From: Wuchereria bancrofti
Taxonomy: Eukaryota > Nematoda > Chromadorea > Rhabditida > Onchocercidae
Reading direction: 5' to 3'
DNA length: 64,000 nt
Assembly (NCBI GenBank): GCA_005281725.1
Contig: SSBO01000007.1
Coordinates: 1,432,402-1,496,401 of the forward strand
The translations under genes were made by a program, and so were the position numbers. Below are positions 58,353 to 64,000 of this stretch, one piece after another (positions within the stretch are counted from its first letter, which is position 1; each line of letters begins with the position of its first letter). The notes beneath the pieces were generated by a model. The model ran no database searches, had not been told where the DNA came from, and saw only the letters and a program-made list of their open reading frames with translations.

Positions 58353-60336
58353 ATGGTGGATTATATTGCATCATCATACAAATTTTCATCCATATTTGGA
58401 GTGACTACTTCATTACAGTCGCTGAAGTCCCATACCACACAAAGTTCATCAATCAAAAGTCTTCACATCAAGAAATCTATCGCCGATAAGTTTTCTAACA
58501 GGTGATTTAATCAACCTTAACCAGTTTCATCATATCAGAAGTAAGTGATTAGTTGAGACCTTCCATGCAGAAAAAGGATTTGATGTACAGCGTAATGGAT
58601 TAAAATGTAATATATTGATGTCCATCAAAAATAGACTTGTTGAAATAATTCAAAGTTTAATTGTTTTTGAATTCGAAGATAAGTCAGTTATCCGGCTACA
58701 AACTAGAATTTAGATATAATTAAATCAAATCGCTTGAATTTATTGTAGGTTCCAGACTGATCGTGTAATGTATTTTGGTCCCGAATTGGCTTGCTTAGAA
58801 TGGTTAATGGAATGTGGCTCGACTGAGGTATTACTCATTTATTTTTACTGCATCCTTTTGAAATGATAATGGAACATAGTATAATATTTTTACTGCATCC
58901 TTTTGATAATGAAATATAGGAACATAGTAAAATAGTATAATATGCAGATAATACGACACATAAATATGTTCGTTTACGTCACATTATATCTTTTAGTTTT
59001 GTAAATTTTAGTTCATATTATTTATGTCATTCTCCGCTACTTTTTTTTTTTTCACTTTATTTGAAGCAAAAAAAAGCTCGAAAAGTTGGCATTAGTAAAC
59101 TGTATTGAATGTTTTTGTCTGGATTTAGAAATTAGCTTTATCTTACAGGTTATAATGAGTGATGGAACATCGATCACATGCAGAACAAACATGCGACGCT
59201 ATATTAGTGATTTTGGTTTCAATTTGAAAAGTATCGTAAGATTTAAAACGTAATTCATATCAGTTAAGAATTTCATCTGAATCAGAATTACTTTTTTAAA
59301 ATTTTACAAATCTTCAGCCGATAGCTACGACTTCCTTCAAATGGAGTCCAGTGCTGCCAACAATTAGTATGAAAAAGCTTAATGCCATTTATGATATGCG
59401 GTGGGCTAAGAAACCAAGCGTATATATTGTTAAGGTCAGTTATTAATACATATATAATTTTTGAGTTTAAAGTTATATATATATGTATATATATATATAT
59501 ATATACTTCATTAAATTTTTAAGGTAAAAACTGAGTAAATTAGAGGCTAAAATATCTAAGCCTAGAAGATTTTTTTTAAAGCATTAGCTAGAAAATAATA
59601 TATTGGGATTTACTTACCTTATGAAAAAGTATCCATTTGAAGAGAAGCTCCCAAAATATATATAATTTTTGAGTTTAAAGTTCAGCGCTTTATTTTAGCT
59701 CTCAGGCGAATTCATGGAATTGAAACCTGTAATGTTTTCTTTTAAAATATAATTTTACAATTACCCTTTCTTGGAATTTTCATTCAGGTCGATGGGACTG
59801 ATTCAGCTATTGGTGATGCCGGTTTTCAGTACTTCAAAGAATGCCGACAAATAGAAGTGTTAAAATTGAATTTTTGTGACTTCTTCACTGACAAAGCAAT
59901 TGAACATCTTGTCTCGGGACGACCTTCACGAACTTTACGAAACATTGTTTGTTTTTGATGTTGTTTCTTTACTACAAAAGTTCCCTAAAATTTCTAATAT
60001 TTAATTTAAAGAGACAGTCGAGTTCTAGTGCAAAGTATGCACCACTGCTGAGAAAAATAAATCGTTCAGTTAATGAATAGTTTTTTTTAAGAGATTGTCG
60101 TTTTGTTTTAGGAAATTGTTGCAAATCCTTACATCAGTGATCATTTCATGAAAGGGATTAAACGAATACGTGGATTACAGCGAGCACATTTTTACTTTTT
60201 ACCATGCGTAGCACAACAAGCAGATGCACTACAAAGTTTGAAAGCTTCTTTGCCATGTTGTAGAGTTAGTTTCCCAGAAATAAAAGAAGTCGGTTATGGA
60301 TATGGTTATAATGTTGACGATAGTAATATATGGTAA
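58353..60336 (+). CDS. DMAC2/ATP synthase factor B-like (DMAC2L) leucine-rich mitochondrial protein
   Basis: Resembles the ATP synthase coupling factor B / DMAC2 family, leucine-rich-repeat-like mitochondrial inner-membrane proteins linked to ATP synthase or complex I assembly. Exons: 58353-58501, 58749-58827, 59149-59235, 59318-59434, 59788-59946, 60112-60336, about 271 residues. The first exon is Ser/Thr/Lys-rich and hydroxylated (MVDYIASSYKFSSIFG), a plausible mitochondrial presequence. Matching family blocks: DRVMYFGPELACLEWLMECG (compare GPDRAASEWLLRCG), VDGTDSAIGDAGFQYF, CRQIEVLKLNFCDFFTDKAI and LRNI. The stop TAA at 60334-60336 overlaps a strong donor (TGGTAAGT); splicing there to an in-phase acceptor at 60430 would replace the end by about 50 residues finishing at 60584. 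Which end is used is unknown. Confidence 0.72.
58838..58931 (+). repeat. Imperfect duplication inside a DMAC2L-like intron
   Basis: TTTTTACTGCATCCTTTTGA followed by a GATAATG and GGAACATAGTA pattern occurs twice in close succession (starting near 58842 and 58888). Intronic, AT-rich; no function suggested. Confidence 0.7.
59450..59682 (+). repeat. 25-bp direct repeat in DMAC2L-like intron, with TA microsatellite
   Basis: The 25-base word starting ATATATAATTTTTGAGTTTA is found at 59450-59474 and 59658-59682. A TA dinucleotide run follows the first copy at about 59474-59504. Confidence 0.8.
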
Positions 60337-61858
60337 GTAATACCTTCCTCTGATTTGTTTAATTATATTTCACTTGGAAAATTAATTGTGTATGTTGCAT
60401 TATGCAAAAATATATGATACCTCTTTTCAGTTCCAATATGCCACACTTTTCTAGTTCATTTTATAAGCAAACAATGAAATACAAATCATTATTTCTCTTT
60501 GGTAAAATTTGTATGGTTTTCAGTGTTCATAAAAGCTATAAAACGGAAATGAAACAGAAGAAGAAAGACAATACCTTCAATTAGCTTGAATTTTTACTAC
60601 ACATATTTGATTTTCCCAACAAAAGTTTTGTAATGATTGAATAAAATTCATGCTACTACTTCCTTTCCTGTAAGATTTCAAAAATGAGCAATGATGAAAT
60701 AGGAAAGAATTCTATGTTTTTTAAGAAACGTGGACACTATTCATCCTATATTTAAAAAAAAAAATGAGAAATGAGTTCTCTGCTTGGTTAGGTTGCTTTC
60801 TTCTTTTCTGTGAGATAAATTTGTGGTTCATTAAGGAAATTGTATAATAGGAAGTCAACAAATAAAAAAAAGTCCTCTAGATCACTTGTACGATATATGG
60901 AGAAAATTTATCAGAAGCAGAAGTAAGACGGTAAGCTTTCAGCTAATCGTTGGTATGAGAAATTGAACATAATGTTTTGCATTACAAATGCTCCATTCAT
61001 CAGTTGTTTATTTGCCAAATGCTGTTAACTTCAAAATATTTTAGTTGATAGACTATTAAAACCCTTCCTTCTACTCCAAATAATCATTTTATTTCAAATT
61101 ATCCTGTAGTTTTTAAAAATTGTTTTGCCTTTGTTAAATGTTGAATGCTGGCTGAATCAATATGAAATGCCAAAAACTCCAGTGATCCAGTAAGATGTCT
61201 AGAAGAGAGGTCATGCAATACTTTGATAAGGTTAAAGAGGGAAGTGGACATTTCCTGCTTCTGATCTAGAAATAATTTAAAAGAAAAAGAAGTCCTTTTA
61301 AGAATTATTTTCAAAATTATTGTATCATGATAGTCATTATCTTCTATCCTATAAACAATTCTCAAAATTTTGCAATTTCTTTTACACATACAATTTTGCG
61401 ACTTGTTTCTTGAACTAACAAAATACCATTAGCGCAAACGTTGCCAAGAAGAAGTGGCAGTCTTCTCCATTACCATATTCAATCTATAATTTCTAACTTT
61501 AACCGTTCTTATAGGGTTAAAAATTCGTTGTAAGTTATGGTGAATGTTTTTCTTTTCTTTTTATTTAATGATTCATCGCTGGTTGCAGTCAAAGATTGCA
61601 ATCGCTGCTCTTCGGCCAAGGACGGCAGTATCTTTAATGCTTTCAACTGCGCTTTTCTATTAATATATTTTTGTGAAATGGCGAACGGAATTTTGTTATG
61701 AGTTGAATTTATTCTCCGTTTGTATTTCTTTTACATCATCTTTTACAATGTGCAATAAGATTTAAACAACTTTTGCATAAGATTAAATTCTCTTTTTGGC
61801 CGTATTTGTTGAGATTTGCTGCTCCCTAAAAAAAATTCTGCTGGGATATTTTATTAAA
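60337..61858. other. Intergenic with unsupported exon-like pieces
   Basis: Includes the alternative last exon of the DMAC2L-like gene (60431-60584). On the minus strand, 61277-61099 reads DQKQEMSTSLFNLIKVLHDL to KQFLKTTG and a stop after an acceptor TTATTTCTAG, and 61660-61562 reads AQLKALKILPSLAEEQRLQS; both look like coding sequence but I could not join them with valid splice sites, so no gene is called. Confidence 0.35.
61099..61277 (-). other. Probable terminal exon of an unknown minus-strand gene
   Basis: Open segment after a TTTCTAG acceptor, phase 1, ending in TAA: EMSTSLFNLIKVLHDLSSRH, then LEFLAFHIDSASIQHLTKAK and KQFLKTTG. Composition is helical and protein-like. No upstream exon with matching phase was found. 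Low confidence. Confidence 0.25.
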
Positions 61859-62527
61859 ATGGATGTAAATGTTGAACGGTGTCGTACAAAATTCCCGAAG
61901 TTTCACTTTAAAAATGTATCTGAAATAACGGAAGACGAACAAATTATTCGTGACATGCAAAGCGAAGCAAATTAATTGAGATAAATCAAGTGGAGTGGAT
62001 TTTGATGTCGGAAGGCTTTAATAGAAAACAGGAAAAAGTTATATATGATTATGCATATATTTGTATTACTAAAAAATGAGTAGAGAGTCTTCAAGATATT
62101 CCTGCATTTTTGTTTTGGCTTAAATTTGCATAATAGTGTGACTGCCTTCAGAAACTCTTAGTTTCTCTTTTTTTTAGCAAAGATCCGAATGAAGAGTTTA
62201 CTAATCTTTACTCTTTATACTTTCCTACAAATCAAAAAGAACTAGTGCTAGATCAATACAGAAAATATCTTTTATTTTCAACATGTCGTAGTACGCGCAG
62301 TTTAATGGTAAATACTAAAAATGAAAATTTTATAAATATAAGACTAATAATATATGTCATTAATAGCCAGTGGGAAATATCAGTAGTCTTAGACAATAAA
62401 ATTTCCCTTATTGTAAGTGTAAAATGGACATGAAACGATCGATTTTGCAGAAGAAGGGCACTACAAACATCAATCGTTTAATTATGTTTTGGGTCATTTA
62501 ATTAAATACGGTGCCAATAATTGGTAG
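61859..62527 (+). CDS. Small predicted protein, about 95 residues, unrecognised
   Basis: Exons 61859-61956 (MDVNVERCRTKFPKFHFKN to EDEQIIRD), 62178-62290 (acceptor TTTTTTTTAG; DPNEEFTNLYSLYFPTNQKE) and 62451-62527 (acceptor GATTTTGCAG; EGHYKHQSFNYVLGHLIKYG, stop TAG). Exons 2 and 3 join in phase through a GTACGC donor and read convincingly. Exon 1 joins exon 2 in phase only through a GC donor (GCAAAG at 61957); without splicing it would stop after six more codons. Charged, no signal peptide or membrane segment. I do not recognise the family. If exon 1 is wrong the true 5' end lies elsewhere upstream. Confidence 0.4.
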
Positions 62528-63430
62528 CTAAGGGAAAAAACTGAACAAATAAGGTTTTATATAAAACAATCGAGAAGTGTGTGAGAAATATGGTAGAATA
62601 AAGAAGAATCTGTCATTTCCTACAAAACAAAAATTCTATTTCTACAAAAATTCTATCTTCTGATTGCTTCCTAAAACATCAAAGAAATGCTACACTTTCA
62701 TATTCTATTTTTCTAAGAAAATTGTAAAATAGATGCTAAAAAAAAAGGAAAAGACTTTTTTTGAGTTTCAGAAAGAAAATATTCATCCGAATACACTCGA
62801 TCCCTTCAAATTCTTAAATCTCTTTCTTATATTGCAGGATAGTGTAGCAAATCAAATACCAAAAGATAATTGAGAAATTTACCAGAAATTTAATTTCTTC
62901 CAATTAAGAGAGCTTATTGATTTTGACAAAGATCCAAATTATTTATTTCATTTTATCAATCATTCGGCAACTTCGCTCTAACGCTGTGAAATTGATTAAA
63001 TGTTGTAATTTTCTTCAGATATTGGTGATTCATTAATCACACTCATTTAAGATCAGTTGCAATGATACTGTTAAGTTCTAATTATAGAAAACATTTCTTG
63101 ATATCATTATTAGGATACAATGCAAGAAGAAAAACTAATAATATAAGGTAAAATTGTAAAGAATGAGTATATTGAAGTATTTGCTTCTCGCTTCTACAAA
63201 CGAACATTTTCTTGTCAATGACAGTTCAGTATTAAATTTCAACAAAATTTTAAGAATATAATACCATTGTATCAATGGACTATCATCAGCAGCAATCACA
63301 GTGAAATCGAAGCCAATTACTTGGGTGATATGTATTAAGACTAAATGAAGTAGAAACTGAAATACCGAAATATCAAGTAATGCTTGAATACTTTCATGAG
63401 GAGCAAACTTATCGCAGTGAATTGATTGAC

Positions 63431-63466
<36 letters not shown>

Positions 63467-64000
63467 ATTGATTGATTGCATTTGCTACGTATTCGTATCT
63501 AAATCTGTGCACTCAGTTTTCAGACCAATGGCATAAAGCAATGAATGGTTGAAGAAGAAGTAGAAAGGACTGACGAAATGGCTAAATTTTAAAATGGCAT
63601 GAATAAATAGTTATGCATATGTATCACCAATAAGCTGTGTCATTGCTTCAAATTAAACATAAAATGAAACAACAATTGACCAATCAATCCTATAGGGAAA
63701 TATTACTAAAATGAGCTAACTGTGATATCGATAGAATAAGCCACATAGACAAAATAGCCTGATGCCTTTCGATGATTCTAATGAGCCTAAGTCTTCCTCT
63801 CTTCCCCACGGGCAAGTAGTAAAGCAATCATTTTTCTATCTAACGAACGAATGAATTATACAAAGAGCGAATGGATGAAGGCATCATGTATCCATTCCTG
63901 GAATCGATAGGCTTCACTCATCATCCATTAGCATAGGCCATGTTGTAGGACTTACTTTACGTCCTTATCTCATTTATAATCATCTACCACTAAAAGACAA
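62528..64000. other. Intergenic, right edge of window
   Basis: AT-rich. Contains the ATTG microsatellite at 63419-63478. A minus-strand open frame of 125 codons (63135-63512) runs through the microsatellite; the part before it (about 63400-63260) has some protein-like character but no supported splice partners. Confidence 0.4.
63419..63478 (+). repeat. ATTG tetranucleotide microsatellite
   Basis: About a dozen copies of ATTG/TGATT, interrupted once near 63463. Simple repeat; on the minus strand it would encode NQSI repeats if translated. Confidence 0.9.

Noticed and set aside
63135..63512. 125-codon minus frame containing NQSI repeats
   Set aside because: Its length is partly due to the ATTG microsatellite, which is stop-free in that frame; no supported exon partners.

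Overview
The window is nuclear DNA from a nematode, most probably a filarial parasite. It is AT-rich, genes are broken into many small exons by AT-rich introns of roughly 50 to 800 bases with nematode-type TTTTCAG acceptors, and the gene set is metazoan. Nematode-specific signs are a collagen-olfactomedin (colmedin, UNC-122 type) gene, an acetylcholinesterase with a nematode-style hydrophobic tail, and a near-match to the SL1 spliced leader. A decayed bacterial-type DnaK fragment fits a filarial worm that carries, or once carried, Wolbachia. I cannot name the species. Most gene models below were assembled by hand: splice sites were chosen so that phases match and the protein follows its family, so exon ends are predictions.

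Layout, left to right. Twisted gastrulation homologue (+, 1288-2992); a frameshifted coding relic (-, 3736-4207); glucose-6-phosphate isomerase (+, 4863-8940); DnaK pseudogene (-, 9778-10206); ubiquitin-conjugating enzyme UBE2G2 (+, 10315-11544); GKAP1-like coiled-coil protein (+, 12449-14510); a small unrecognised three-exon gene (+, 15188-16481); UDP-glucose 6-dehydrogenase (-, 17284-20959), preceded on the same strand by a small membrane-protein candidate (21009-21525); a gene-poor stretch with a second decayed open frame; colmedin (-, 25117-30419). Then about 13 kb without a gene I can support (30420-43582). Then, all on +: acetylcholinesterase (43583-48894), mitochondrial-type prolyl-tRNA synthetase (50126-53183), tRNA (guanine37-N1)-methyltransferase TRMT5 (53859-57251), a DMAC2/ATP synthase factor B-like protein (58353-60336) and a small unrecognised gene (61859-62527).

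How they fit together. Most are housekeeping or developmental genes with no single pathway. Exceptions are two extracellular/neuromuscular genes (colmedin and acetylcholinesterase) flanking the large gene-poor interval, and three successive + strand genes with mitochondrial roles (prolyl-tRNA synthetase, TRMT5, DMAC2L-like). No rRNA, tRNA, CRISPR or intact transposon was recognised.

The most interesting points are the DnaK relic (possible Wolbachia-to-nucleus transfer), the SL1-like 22-mer followed by GT inside a colmedin intron, two strong GC-AG introns plus one apparent G-to-A donor change in the isomerase gene, local duplications that copy splice sites, and several small candidate genes.
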